A stretch of 64,000 nt of DNA from assembly GCF_024139115.2 (NCBI RefSeq), contig NW_026942849.1:44035-108034 (forward strand). Direction: 5' to 3'. The notes below the pieces were generated by a model, which searched no databases, was not told the DNA's origin, and worked only from the letters and a program-made list of their open reading frames with translations. Origin of the DNA: Armigeres subalbatus (lineage: Eukaryota > Arthropoda > Insecta > Diptera > Culicidae). A program made the position numbers and the translations under genes. Of the stretch, positions 1-11,082 are shown piece after piece (the first letter of the stretch is position 1; each line of letters opens with the position of its first letter).

Positions 1-2020
1 TTTTTTCCGCGGAATTGTTCTAGAACTCTTTCCGGACTTCACTCGGAATTTACTCCAGAGTTACATTCGGAAATTAATGTTAGAGTTCCTCCAAGATATC
101 TTCCAAGAGTTCTTCCAGGAATTTCTTCAGAACAAACAAAGAACAGCAATTCATCTGGGAATACTTTCTGGATTGCATCTGGTAATTTCTGCATTAATTC
201 CTCCTGGTATTTTTTCGGGAATTCCTTCTGATATTTCTCCAGGAATTCCTTCATGAACTTCTCCAATAATTATTTCAGAACTACCTTGTGAGAAATCCTC
301 TGGAAGTGCTTGTGGGAGTTCCTCCGGGAGCTCCCCCAGGAGTTTTTCCAAAGGTTCCTCTAGTAATCTCTCCAGGAACTTTACAGGGGATTCTTTGAGG
401 ATATTTGGCAGGAATAACTAGGGAAATGGGATTTCGGAAGTTCCTCTCGAAATTCAAATCCGGGTATTCCATCGGCTGATCCTCTGAAAACTTCTCAGAC
501 TTTCTTTCAGGAGTTCATTAAGGCTTTCTTTGGGAATTTATCTACAAATTCCTTCAGAAGTTCCTCGGAAAATTTCTCTGAGAGCTCCTCCGGGAGGTCC
601 TTCAAGAGTTTGCAGGAGTTTGTCCTGGAATTTTTCCAGAAGTTCTTACGAGAGTTCCTCCAGGATTTCTTCCGGAAATTCTTCCTGTAGTTCTTCAATA
701 AATTCATCTAGAAGTTCCTCTGGCAGTTCTTCCGAAAATTCCTCTGATACTTTCTCCGGGAATTCCTACAGAAATTCCTCTGGGAGTTCCTCCGGAAATT
801 ACTCCGAATGTTCCTTCTCAAAGGAACTGCTGGTGAAACTTCCGGAGAAATGCTCATAAAAACTGCTGGTGGATCTTCCGGAGGAATTCACGTAGGAACT
901 GCCGGAGGAGCTCCCGTAAGAACTCCCGGAGGAATTTCAGGAGAAACTCATAGAAGAATTCCTAGAGGACCTCCCGGAGGAACTCCCAGAAAAACTATCG
1001 GAAGAACTTCGGGAGGAATTTCCAGCTAATTTTCTGAAGAAAGCCTAAATGATTTCTTGAAAAAAGCCTGAATGATCTCCTGGAAGAGCTACTGGTGGAA
1101 TACCCGGAGGAATTTCTAAAGAAACTCCCGGGAGATTTTTTAAATGAACCTCCGGAGGAACTGCCAGTGAATCTACCAGAAGACTTCTCGGAAAAAATCT
1201 TGGAGAATTCATCTTATAGACAAATCTCATCTAGCTGAAACCTTTGTAGGGGTATGTAGCAGGACCATCATCATCATCAGAGGACCTCCCGGAGAATTCC
1301 TTGAAGAGCTCCCAGAGAAATTCTCTGAGGAGCTTCTGGAGGGATTTCTGTATAATTCCCGGAGGAAATTCTGGAGAAATTCCCGGAAGAATTTTCAGAG
1401 AGCCCCCGTAGGAACTGCCGATAGAACTACCGGAATAATACTTGGAGGAAATCCTGGAGGAATTCTTGGAGGATCTGCAAGTTGAACTCCTGGAAGAATT
1501 CCCGGAGGAATTTTCAAAGGAACTCCTGCAGGATGTCCAGTGGAAATCTTGAAGTTTCCACCGGAATTCTTTCTGGATATCTTTGGGAATTAATCTAGGA
1601 ACTCCTCCAAAAATTCCATTGTTGATTTTATTTTCGGTATAATTTCTGTATAAATTTTCGGTGAAATTTGTGGAGAAATTTTCACAAGAAATTATTCGAA
1701 ACTTTAACGGAAAAAAATATGGAATTTACACAGGAAATTCGAAGATTTTTCGCGGAATTCTCAGGAATGTTTATTGGAAATTCTGCGGAATTTTCACGGA
1801 ATATTCTTAGGAATCCCACGGTGCAATTTTTCAGATTTTTTTTATGAGAAACAGCATGAAAGAATTATCTGAAGAATTCCCTGCAGAACTTATAAAAGAA
1901 TTCGTGGAGGATTTCTTGGAGTAAATAATGGTGGAATTTTCGGTCAATTCCCGGCGAAATTGATGGTGGAATTCCTGAAGACATTGCCGAAGACATTGCT
2001 GGAGGCATTCCTGAAGAATC
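1..2020. repeat. degenerate GGAATTCC/GGAAGTTCC 12/24-bp repeat array
   Basis: Dense imperfect repeats of two 12-mers, roughly GGAATTCCTCCG and GAAGTTCCTCCA, strongest in 1-1560 and fading to about 2020. The core GGAANTTCC is self-complementary, so both strands look alike. Because the period is a multiple of three, several frames stay open and give artificial Ser/Asn-rich, Pro/Gly-rich or Glu/Leu-rich peptides. No domain or codon signal suggests a gene. The same repeat returns at 52530-55280 and in the 3' halves of the 1.5-kb units at 45640-46070 and 49020-49430. Confidence 0.85.
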
Positions 2021-2310
2021 CGGGCGTGAATGCGTCACGTTTATTGGCATTACGCGCAACGCGCTGTTGAGATTCAGCCTTTACTGTTGATTGTGGATTT
2101 GGTTTCAAAGTGTTTGGAGCTTAGAAGGAAAAAGTACCAAGCACTAATATTCATGTGTTTTTATAAAACTACTATAAAACAACGATTCAGAAGACCTAAA
2201 AAATTTGGCCCCCCCCTACTCGAAATCCTGGCTACGCCCATGTCGTGGTATCGCATGCGCGTACCATCATATCCGTTAGATCCTGTTGACTAAGAATCAA
2301 GGCCGGATTT
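2021..2310. other. short stretch without recognised features
   Basis: Non-repetitive AT-rich sequence between the GGAATTCC array and the hairpins. An open frame at 2030-2293 has no recognisable similarity and is probably chance. Confidence 0.5.
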
Positions 2311-2365
2311 TCCCTTTGGAGTGCTTCGACAAAGAGTAACTCTTTGTCGAAGCACTCCAAAGGGA
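2311..2365. repeat. perfect 55-bp palindrome (27-bp arms, 1-nt centre)
   Basis: The arm beginning TCCCTTTGGAGTGCTTCGAC is followed, after a single central A at 2338, by its exact reverse complement ending at 2365. I could extend it on neither side. Such a perfect hairpin usually marks a recent inverted duplication or the end of a fold-back element. Confidence 0.95.
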
Positions 2366-2376
2366 CAAAATTTATA

Positions 2377-2607
2377 CAAGACAAAATTTTCAAAACGACT
2401 TATCTGCTTTTGTAAACAAAGATTCAAACGACGATTTGACGAATCTGATAGCTCTCCCACGCAAACTAACACCATCAACAGGTAGCGGAAACCTTCACCT
2501 TCCTGTTGGTGGTGTTGGTTTGCGTGGGAGAGCTATGAGATTCGTCAATTCGTCGTTTGAATCTTTGTTTACGAAAGCAGATAAGTCGTTTAGAAAATTT
2601 TGTCTTG
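2377..2607. repeat. 231-bp inverted repeat (hairpin)
   Basis: Arms of about 106 bp (2377-2482 and 2502-2607) are inverted copies with a few mismatches and a loop of about 19 bp. It lies directly upstream of the TG microsatellite and the transposase exon, so it could be a MITE or fold-back inserted in the 5' part or first intron of the transposase gene. Confidence 0.9.
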
Positions 2608-2664
2608 AGTTCTTTGCTGAACAATTTTGTCTGCCACTTTCGCTCTTGTGGGCCTCTTCCACGT

Positions 2665-2830
<166 letters not shown>

Positions 2831-3279
2831 ACATTGTTTTCGTTTTCTTTTTGCAAATTTATTTTAATTTTAAATCTGTTCGAAAAATCCTAGGTCCCGG
2901 TTGGTTTCGTGGATTTTTGAAACGTCATTCCCAACTGGCCATAAGGACTCCAGAATCGGTAACGTTGGCAAGCGCAAAGGTTTCTGAAAAGGATATTCGT
3001 CAATGGTTTCAGAAAGTAAAACAATACTTACTTGATCACGGATTGGTTGATGTACTTCTCGATCCATCAAGAGTATTAAATGGTGATGAGTCCGGATTTT
3101 GTTTGAACCCAGTTTCTAAAAATGTCATAGCCACGTCTGGCGCTAAGAATGTTTCCTTCGTCGAAACGGGAAGTAGTAAACAGAACATAACCGTTATGTT
3201 CACATTTAGTGCTGATGGCAGCTTCGTTCCTCCAGACGTTATACTTGCTCAAAAGAGGTTGAGTAAGGAAATCGTTCAA

Positions 3280-3731
3280 GGGAGATCGCGATGTGATATA
3301 CATGCAGGCCATATATGCCTTCCTTTGCTTGGCTGACATCAAAGTTTACTGCCTATATTCTTCTCTTTCTCAGTTTTTTTTCTTGTCCGATTCTGTTTCT
3401 CTGTACCATGTACCCCGAAGCTCTGGCCATCCGGAAGATGCTCCCTGACGAACCAAAATCGAGCACGACGCCACGCAAAATCGTTTTCAACGTTCAACGT
3501 CAAACGCCCGGATGAGCAGCTGAAATAACCTAAACCCAAATCCCTGCCCCGTCCGTCCTGTATAAAGTTTTTTAACCTTGAGTCACCACGAGTATTATGG
3601 TCTATGTCCCCTCACAAATAACTGTTAAGATAAGATGATATACCATGTAAAAATATCATACTTGAGAATTGCGGCTCCGCAAAGTGTCACACACGACTGA
3701 GCCTACCAAATAAATGAAATGGTTAAAAAAA
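3280..3731 (+). mobile_element. 452-bp retro-insert with poly-A tail and 15-bp target duplication
   Basis: Inserted in the transposase exon. AAGGAAATCGTTCAA occurs at 3265-3279 and again at 3732-3746. The insert ends in AATAAATGAAATGG followed by an A-run, so it was copied by a target-primed (LINE-type) mechanism. Its last 150 bases (from CTTGAGTCACCACGAG) resemble the 3' untranslated end of a mosquito non-LTR element, but I cannot name the family. The 5' end has no RT coding, so it is 5'-truncated, a SINE, or a processed transcript. Confidence 0.85.
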
Positions 3732-4554
3732 AAGGAAATCGTTCAATCCTTCCCGGCGGAATGGGGACTCGGTCATTCAGAAAATGGATGGATGGATACA
3801 ACAAATTTCATCCTCTATATCAGAAAAATACTGTATCCATACCTGGTAAAAAAAAATGTTAAATTTCCTGTCATTTTTTTCGTGGACGGGCACAAGTCGC
3901 ATACGGCTTTGGAAGCAGCGGATGCTTGCAAACGTCTGGGTATCATTCTGATCGCGCTATTCCCTAATGCTACCAGAATACTCCAGCCGGCTGACGTCGG
4001 AGTTTTTAAACCATTGAAAACAAAATGGATCCAAGTGGTTGAAAAATGGAAAATAGATAATAAGTCCGCAGCAGTCACTCTAACGAACTTCGGAACGCTG
4101 TTAAAATCTGCCATGATTTTGGCATTCACCCCCAGCAACGTAATTAGGGCGTTTTCCGCGTGTGGGTTATTCCCGTACAATCCCAATGCAGTGGATTATG
4201 GTAAATGCATTGCTTCTTGCTACCAGGACAACTATGTCCCTCCAGCACCATCATCGAATGACGCAGAAGAAACGATGTGCGATAAGCAAGTCTCTTCATA
4301 CCCCGAGCCATCGGCCAAAGTAGTACCGAGACCCGATGTCATGATTCCGTATCCAGTAGTTGAGGAAGTTCGGAAGATGCTTGGACCAGAAAAAATGCAA
4401 CTGTATGCTGAGGAAAGAAATGATAATCTTTCACATGAAGATCGAGTTCTTGCTTTCGTTTATAAAAACATCTTATGTCAATCGGATCATCCATCAACTA
4501 CTCCTGACATCGATAAAAATTCAACAATTATTTTAGAAGACTCGATTTTGTTGG

Positions 4555-4616
4555 GTAAGATAGCGTTGATTATAGCTAGAATGTGATCTAACGAAAACAA
4601 CCAATTGCCATTTCAG
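4555..4616 (+). other. intron 1 of the transposase gene
   Basis: GTAAGA donor, TTTCAG acceptor, 62 bp, phase 1. Reading through it meets a stop at 4584-4586. Splicing restores a long open frame into the next exon. Confidence 0.85.
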
Positions 4617-4763
4617 ATGATTTGTGTTCGAGCAGTGAGTTCCAGTGCGTCATTCCATACGATGAAGTTGATCCAGAAGAGGAATACTTTTTGGGGACTG
4701 AGCGACCAACATCAGGTACCGTCGAATACTCGACACTGATTCCGGAGAAGCCTATGTTTGTGG

Positions 4764-4825
4764 GTAAGATTGTTTTTTGTTAACCATGATGATATATTAT
4801 TGCAAATGAGCACTTGCTGTTTCAG
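4764..4825 (+). other. intron 2 of the transposase gene
   Basis: GTAAGA donor, TTTCAG acceptor, 62 bp, phase 1, the same size and phase as the preceding intron. It is followed by the open last exon to the stop at 5329-5331. Confidence 0.85.
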
Positions 4826-5399
4826 ATAATGTAAACAGTGAGTTCGATCAGAACATCCCGTGGTGCGGAGAACCAGAAAATCAGTGTAGAGAGTTGACCG
4901 AGGAAGCAGATACAACAGACGCTAATTTTGATGAGACATCGAACATTACTTCTAATTCTCAGAAGAAAATGGCAACATTAGCAGATTTCTTGGATACACC
5001 CGACGGTCTGAAGCGAAGCGCGAAACACAGAAACTATAAGTTGGAGCCATGCGCAGTGCTAACCGCCGATGAACGCTTGAAAGCAATAATTCTCAAAGAA
5101 AATCTACAAGCAGAAGCTGTCAGATTGAGAAAAGAAAAAGCAGACAAAAGGGCCATTCAGAAATCCAAACTAGAGGAAGAGAAAGCAGCAAGAAAGGAAC
5201 AGAGACTAAAACGGAAGGCACAAAAGGAAGCAGAAATACAGAAGAAAGCAGAGGAGAAAAAAATTAAAATGGAAATGATAAAGAAAGAGAAGTTTATTAG
5301 AAGGGAGAAAATCAAATCGCTAAAACTGTAAATTTATATGATGCAATTTTTACTTTTTTTTTAAATATCCTATTTGCAATATAAACACTATTATAGAAA

Positions 5400-5489
5400 A
5401 ACTAATTTAGGAAGATTTTTGCCTTTCTCGTACAACAAAGTTGTACCGAAAGGCTATCAGCCTAGGGCTGCAAACCTCTATAATAAAGA

Positions 5490-5533
<44 letters not shown>

Positions 5534-6250
5534 ATCATTTCACTCCAAATTCGAACTTTTGATAGAAGTCCCGGAGACCCATAGTGTTATATACCATTCG
5601 ACTCAGCTCGATGAGCTGAACAAATGTCTGTCTGTCCGTGTGTGCGTGTGTGTGTGTATGTGTGTGCGTGTGTGTGTGTATGTGTGTGCGTGTGTGTGTG
5701 CACAAAATGCCATAAAAAACATTAGCCAAATTTTCACATAGAAACTCTTAACCGATTTTCTTGCAACAAGTTGCATCCGACAGAGACTAAAACGCTGTTG
5801 ATCACTATTGAATTTCATAATAATTGCAAATTGCAAAAAATAGATAATATTAAAATAATGATGAGACATAGTCACATAGAACAATAATGTGTTATGAAAA
5901 ATGCCTTGCATTTATGAATATTTATGAAGTTTATCCGTGGCTTGCTCCCATTAAGAGTTTCATCGTACTATAAAGAAGCTCGTGTTGCACGCATTTAGGC
6001 GTAAGTATGCTCTTCGTTCAGTTTCATAGTACCATGAAATTGTCCGAAAGTCAAAATTCGAACATAGAAAATTCGAGAAACTTTTGGCAGCGCCATCTGT
6101 CGTTTACTAGTGTAAATTTTCTATTATAACATTAGACGGTGTAACTGTTTTGCCTTTCTTGTACATCATCGAGGTGTAAGCGTAAAGGCTACATTTATTA
6201 CCTTTTTACGCGAGAAAGGCGTCATCACCGCTAGGTTGATTAATCTGGGT
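5400..6250. mobile_element. MITE-like interspersed repeat with GCCTTTCTCG ends
   Basis: The left end carries GCCTTTCTCGTAC (about 5420) and the right end the inverted match CGCGAGAAAGGC (about 6210). Inside are an A-run (5492-5529), a segment GAAGTCCCGGAGACCC...CGACTCAGCTCGA, and a TG/CG-rich microsatellite (5636-5701). The same segment recurs at 31083-31270. The arrangement fits a non-autonomous DNA element; no coding is visible. The exact ends are uncertain. Confidence 0.6.
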
Positions 6251-6469
6251 TTATTCTATGGTTTGAAATATCGAAATGGCCAACTCGTGTTGGTAAAATC
6301 TCATATTCTCAAATCTCATGGGCGATTCAAATCAAGCGTGAGTCAACTCTAACCAGACTCATGGCCCAGAAAATCGCTCATGATTTGAATTACGATTTGC
6401 ATCATTACTTGATTTTTATGTGTACTACTTTGTTGAATGTATTGAAATTACTTTGCTCGTTTAAATCAA
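6251..6469. other. unassigned AT-rich sequence
   Basis: No open frame, TIR or tandem repeat recognised, other than a loose inverted match of CTCATGGGCGATT-like words near 6310-6380. Confidence 0.4.
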
Positions 6470-6605
6470 TCTATATACCGATGTACATAAAAATGAATTT
6501 CTGCCGGTCTGTACGACCCTTATAAAATCGGAAACCACTAAACCGATCGGCGTGAACATTTGTATGTTTTTGGGGTCGGGGATGGTTCTTAAGGCTGGTT
6601 TACAG
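6470..6605 (+). repeat. fragment of a common insect interspersed repeat
   Basis: The sequence around ACATAAAAATGAATTTCTGC, then GGAAACCACTAAACCGATCG and GGTTCTTAAGGCTGG, has the form of a dispersed repeat seen in many insect genomes (Helitron- or SINE-related). No ends can be defined here. Confidence 0.45.
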
Positions 6606-6975
6606 TTGAGTGAGTGAGTGAGAATGAGTGGGTGTGAGATTGAGTGAGTGAGAGTACGTGAGTTAGAGAGAGAGAGAGAGAGAGTGAGTGATTGAGTGGG
6701 AGTGATTGAAAGTGAATGAGTGAGTAAGAATAAGTGAGTGAAAGAAAGCGAGTGAGTTAGTGATTGAGTGAAATTGAATGAGTGAGTGAATAAGTGAAAG
6801 AATGAACAAGTGACTGAGAATGAGCGTGCATGTGAGATTGAGTGAGTAAGTGATAGTTAGTCAATGAGTGAAAATGAGTGAGAGTGATAGAGTGAGAATA
6901 AGTTAGAGCGAGTGAGTAAGTGAGAGAGTGGGTGAGAGAGGATGAGTGAGAGAAAGTAAGTGAGTGAGAGATAGG
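6606..6975 (+). repeat. degenerate (GAGT)n purine-rich tract
   Basis: About 370 bp of GAGTGAGTGAGAATGAGT-type repeats, almost all purine plus T on the + strand, including a pure (GA)n stretch near 6666-6683. Confidence 0.92.
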
Positions 6976-6983
6976 TGGCCGTC

Positions 6984-7350
6984 TCACTACTGACTATTTC
7001 TCACTTCTCGTTCAAACTTCTCAATTTTCACTGCTCACTTTTTACTTCTCACTTTTCACTTCTCACTTTTTACTACTCATTTCTCGCTTTACTCTTCATA
7101 CTTCTCATTCTCAATTCCCACTTCTCACTATTAATTTCTGCATCTTTCATAACTCATTTCTTACTTCTCATTTTCCACTTCTCGTTACTCACTTTTCACT
7201 TTTCTTTTCTCACTCCCCGTAACTCACTGATAAGTGAAAACGTTTTTTTTTCATTTCTCGCGTCTCATTCTCACTACTCACTACACTACTAATTTCTCAC
7301 TTCTCACTTCTCAATTCTAATTTTACACTTTCTACTTCTTATTCTCACTG
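6984..7350 (+). repeat. degenerate (CTCACTT)n pyrimidine-rich tract
   Basis: About 365 bp of TTCTCACTTCTCA-type repeats, rich in C and T. It is the approximate complement of the preceding GAGT tract, so the two form a large imperfect inverted repeat. Confidence 0.88.
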
Positions 7351-7739
7351 CTCACTCAATAATTTCAATATGTTTTCCCCTGGTAAGCATATAGGAAGAG
7401 TACATGAATCATCGACATTGATTTGATATGCAGAAGCTTGCTTCATAAGGGCCACATGATCGATTGAAAACTAAGTGCGTACTCTTGCCCCACTCTACTC
7501 TATAGATTAAACATTATGTATAATATTGATTCAGTTTTATTCCAAATTTTCGTCCACTATTCTAGTTTGAATCTTGAACAAAATGAAACAAACTCGCTGG
7601 TATCCCCAGCAGTGTTCCATTCATTTTTTATTAAATTTTCAATTAAATGAAGTAATTATGTTGCTGCCAAGAAAGGCGCCGTGATTCCAAAGTAGATTGA
7701 TCCGTAGATAAAATAATGCATTCATACACAAAAACAATT
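7351..7739. other. no recognised feature
   Basis: AT-rich non-coding sequence with no long frame, terminal repeat or tandem array that I can support. Confidence 0.5.
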
Positions 7740-8100
7740 GAAAAATTGAATCTCTGAAAAAAAACTGAAGGATTGCCATCGGAAAATCTGGAAAATTATA
7801 ATTGATAATTCCGTTATTTTTAGAACAGCCAAATAATTTTCTCTAGAAAATCCGAAAATTTTTAATTTGTAAATCTATTTTTTTTATTGGAAGATCCAAA
7901 AAACTTCCAGTAGTTAAACCGAAGAAATTTAAGTGAAAAATCCCAGAAAATGTCCTTTTTGAAAATCCGATGAATTTCCATTGGAAAATCTGAAAAATGT
8001 CCACCTGAAAATCCAAATAATTTCCGTTGAAACATCTAAAAAAAAATTTAATTGAAAATCTGGAGAAAAAAACCATTGAAAAATCCTAAACATTACTATT
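7740..8100. repeat. degenerate GAAAATC-type tandem repeat
   Basis: Units of about 20-28 bp resembling TTGGAAAATCTGAAAAAT and TTGAAAATCCAAATAATTTC recur with many substitutions. The antisense open frame at 7843-8076 (Phe-rich) is a by-product. Confidence 0.65.
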
Positions 8101-8140
8101 TAAGATCCGAAATGAACAAAAACACTATCTTCTATGTTTG

Positions 8141-8305
8141 GGTTCATTCACAAATTACATAACGCTAAAATATATCATTTTCAACCCCCTCCCACCCCCT
8201 CGTAACGTGTTTTGTATGGAAGGGTTCTAAAATTTGTATGGGCCGTAATGCTCGAACAGACACCCTCCCACCTCCTAAAGCGTTATGTAATTTGTGAATG
8301 GGACC
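8141..8305. mobile_element. 165-bp MITE with CATTCACAAATTACATAACGCT termini
   Basis: The left arm CATTCACAAATTACATAACG (from about 8145) and the right arm CGTTATGTAATTTGTGAATG (8281-8300) are exact inverses. Between them lie CCCCCTCCC-type runs. A related copy is at 10601-10766. Short MITEs of this design are abundant in mosquitoes. Confidence 0.9.
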
Positions 8306-9229
8306 TTTGGCTCCGACACAAGGGACTGTTCAGGCTTCATCTGACAAGTAAATCAAATCTATTCGCATCACTCAGATTTAAAAATGATACTCATGCGTGA
8401 AACGAAATTAACTCAAATATGAGTATTTTTTTCTTATCATTGATTGTTTTCAAGCTCAGGCCCTTTGTATAACTAATGCAAACTAAGTGACGTTTCCTTC
8501 GGAAAAATATAAACAAACAAGTTTTTCACCAATACACGAACGATTTTTTGGAATATTTTCTGATTGCCAATGAGAACGTTTTAGTTGCTTATAAAAGAAA
8601 TTACCCTGCCAACAGAAGAAAGAATATGGTTTTTATTAAAAATAAAATAATTGTAATGGTGATAATGTTACATATGTTTCGCGCTCACCAACCAATAAAG
8701 GATTAACAGGAAGGTGTACATCAGGTATGTTTCTCTAGGTTTTTTGTCAATTTATGCTATATTTTTACTTTTAAATGTTTAATGCTTAAGCTGCCAATAA
8801 TCGGTATTTTCCCCTAGCAGGAATAATCAAAACATATAGAACTGCGTACAGTTCTCATACTTGCTCTATTCGAATGAACATAATAAAGGAGCTTCAATTG
8901 ACAGTAAATACACCATATCACTTGAGCAATTATTGAAAATTTATCGCGCCAGAGTAAATACAATATCATATTTACATTCAATAGAACTTACTTCAATGAA
9001 AACATATTATTTTATTGCTTGGACAAACTGTTATATTGAATTCTTTTTATTTTCCTCTCAAAACCGTTCAGAGATAATTACCAGGCTTGTATGCAAGTCT
9101 TTGAAAAAGGCTTGCATAAAACATATTTTTAAATAACTTTCACTTACTAAAATTGTAGATAAATCACACTTATTATGTTTAACTTGTTTAAAATGCACCA
9201 CATTTCGAAAGATTAGATGTTTGTGATCC
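8306..9229. other. no recognised feature
   Basis: AT-rich sequence. The open frame at 8861-9136 (91 codons) shows no recognisable motif and is probably chance. Confidence 0.5.
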
Positions 9230-9600
9230 ATTTTGGACCTTGATAGACTAGATTGACTAGTAATTTTGACGTAAACTACGTCTAAGGGGAAGACTCAGAT
9301 ACAGGGTGTAAAACCAAAATTTCCAAATTCGAGACCGTCACGAAATTAGGATAGATTTCAAACGCTAATAGCGTCTTTATCTTTCGATGGATTTTCGACA
9401 TTTGCTTATCAATCGATTCACAAACTCTCCAGCAATTTGCCAATTCTATTGATACTATTGATTATCAACGTTAAACTATTGAAAATGTTATTTCTTTCCA
9501 AACCGGGTGAAAAATTCAAATCCGTTCATAAATCCCCAACACGGACATCAGATTGCAGTAAGGTACGGGCCTTTTGATCCACTGCTTCGTTTTCCCTGTG

Positions 9601-9609
9601 TATAAAAAG
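9601..9609 (+). promoter_or_regulatory. TATA box of repeat unit copy 1
   Basis: TATAAAAAG is embedded in a segment shared with copy 2 (TATAAAAAGCC...CGTGTTTCGCGTGCGC). Shared sequence on both sides supports a core promoter. Transcription itself is inferred. Confidence 0.6.
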
Positions 9610-9880
9610 CCCCGTGTTTCGCGTGCGCGCATCATTTTCATTCTGGATGTCACGGCGAGCGGACCAGGGCGTCCAGAAGCGGTCCCAGTGACAACGGCTG
9701 TCTCAGCGGTGTGGTGGTGCGGATGAAATTTTTTCGGTCGTGGAAGCAGCAGCACATCATTTTCATCCGTGTCCCATCTTCGGCGGATCTGGCAATCGAC
9801 GGCGTTCGTTGAGCCGAATCATCGGATGGCGGTCGCGCAGCCCAGTGGCTGCTGATAAGACACATAAGTGGCAATTAATC

Positions 9881-9896
9881 GGTTCTTTTCAGGACC
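9881..9896 (+). terminator. histone-mRNA-like 3' stem-loop, copy 1
   Basis: GGTTCTTTTCAGGACC folds as a 6-bp stem (GGUUCU/AGGACC, one G-U pair) with a UUUC loop. This matches the metazoan histone 3' hairpin in size, loop and terminal pairs. The preceding bases are A-rich, and a purine-rich GGGAGGAAGG lies about 15 nt downstream, where a U7-binding element would sit. Confidence 0.6.
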
Positions 9897-10254
9897 ATCA
9901 TTATATTTGGGAGGAAGGTTAAGTTGAAATAATTTTCCTAAAGTGCAACCGTTAGGAACTGGAAAATTCTTCGGTGAAATTTTCTAGCGTAATTCGGAGT
10001 TGTATGATTTTAGTGATTGAGAATGTTGATATTAGACGAACTTTCTTCATAGAACAAAGCATAATTGTTTGGCATCGGTAGCGGAATCATAGCATTAGTG
10101 CCGGTTCGAGCATAGGCTGTCATCGGAAGATTGCTACAGCAATTTATTCACTAATGTGGCGTTTGCAACGATTTGGATGTTGTCGGCACAACATGAAATT
10201 TTCCCGCGAGACTCTAATTTTGTATTTTTCCTGTTGATGATTGAAAAAGAAATC

Positions 10255-10390
10255 GGTTCCGAGATGAAAAATTAGGATAGATTTTAAACGCTAATAGCGT
10301 CTTTATCTTATTTTCGTCATTTGCTTATCAATCGATTCGGAAAACCTTCAGCAATTTGCCAATTCTATTGATACTATTGATTATCATTAA
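10255..10390 (+). repeat. partial copy of the repeat unit (5' segment)
   Basis: Repeats the 9340-9470 segment: AAATTAGGATAGATTTTAAACGCTAATAGCGT, here split at 20 bases, includes the near-palindrome at 10288-10300 and the AATTTGCC/CTATTGATACTATTGATT words. No TATA box or stem-loop follows directly; a MITE at 10601 intervenes. Confidence 0.8.
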
Positions 10391-10600
10391 TGCTTAGTTT
10401 TTTTTCTACAACAAGTATGATTTTGAAAAAGTATCACCGGCGCGTGCTTACTCGCAATCTACATGCTGATACATTTACAGTTACATCAAACAACTGAAAA
10501 CCGAAATACGCCACTCCGAAATTACGAGGTGACAATGTTAGAAAGAGACAAAAGATAGAAAAAATAACACGGTGTGTAGTGCCTCCCCAAGTCACCTTAA

Positions 10601-10766
10601 GGGAGGATCCTTCAATTACGTAACGCAAAAATTGGGCATTTTCAACCCCCCCTCCCCCCTATGTTACACTTTTTGTATGAAGCATCTAAAAATTATGTAT
10701 GGGTCGTCACACTTCGCCCAACCCCCCCTCATCACTCTAAGCGTTACGTAATTTGTGAACGCTCCC
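10601..10766. mobile_element. MITE, second copy of the ACGTAACGC-end family
   Basis: The left arm AATTACGTAACGC (about 10614-10626) and right arm GCGTTACGTAATTTGTGAAC (10741-10760), closed by GGGAG/CTCCC, bound about 166 bp with C-rich runs inside. It is diverged from the 8141-8305 copy. Confidence 0.85.
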
Positions 10767-11082
10767 AAGAGCCACTTTCATTGATGGTAGCCGATCGTTA
10801 GTACTTCATATCAAATATCATATCATATCATAGCATATCAAAGAATATTGTGGCCAAATTTCATAAAATTTGGTCAACAAAAACCCCCCTGACAATAATA
10901 GAACAAAACCTGCCAAAGTCGTCATTCCTCCTACATCATACAAGAAAATTTAAACTGAGCGCTGCTAATGTTAATGACGACGACCGCGCGACCAACACCA
11001 TCGCCGGGATTAAAATTTTCGCCGATGCCGAAGGTGGTACCACGGTCTGCTCTACGCGACATCTCGAACGAAATGGCTCGCG

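Larger units (their letters stand above)
2894..5331 (+). pseudogene. pogo/Jerky-like DDE transposase, N-terminus missing, split by a 452-bp insert
   Basis: The first visible exon (from about 2894, after a TAG acceptor-like site) starts with the end of a CENP-B/Tc5-type HTH (GPGWFRGFLKRH). The DDE_1 catalytic core follows: first Asp in NGDESGF (about 3080), second in FFVDGHKSH (about 3885), third in ILQPADVGVFKPLK (about 3985). A retro-insert at 3280-3731 breaks the core, but the reading frame resumes exactly after its target duplication. Two 62-bp introns (4555-4616 and 4764-4825, both GTAAG...TTTCAG, phase 1) join to a last exon (4826-5331) that encodes a Lys/Glu-rich coiled-coil-like tail ending KSLKL. 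Apart from the insert and the missing N-terminal exon(s), I see no stop or frameshift, so the copy is young. The family is known from Tc1/mariner-superfamily pogo elements and domesticated Jerky/Tigger proteins. Domestication is unlikely, given the insertion. Confidence 0.88.
9230..10210 (+). repeat. non-coding repeat unit, copy 1 (TATA box plus histone-like stem-loop)
   Basis: The unit has AAACGCTAATAGCGT near its start (9362), then AATCGATT/TTGCCAATTCTATTGA words, TATAAAAAG at 9601, a GC-richer 280-bp segment, and the stem-loop GGTTCTTTTCAGGACC at 9881-9896. After it come a purine-rich GGGAGGAAGG and a segment with TAGCGGAATCA. Related units follow at 10255-10390 (5' part only), 11330-12000 and 12030-12260. 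I find no histone or other coding sequence between the TATA box and the stem-loop. Confidence 0.75.

Noticed and set aside
8861..9136. 91-codon open frame
   Set aside because: No recognisable motif and AT-rich composition like the surroundings; probably chance.
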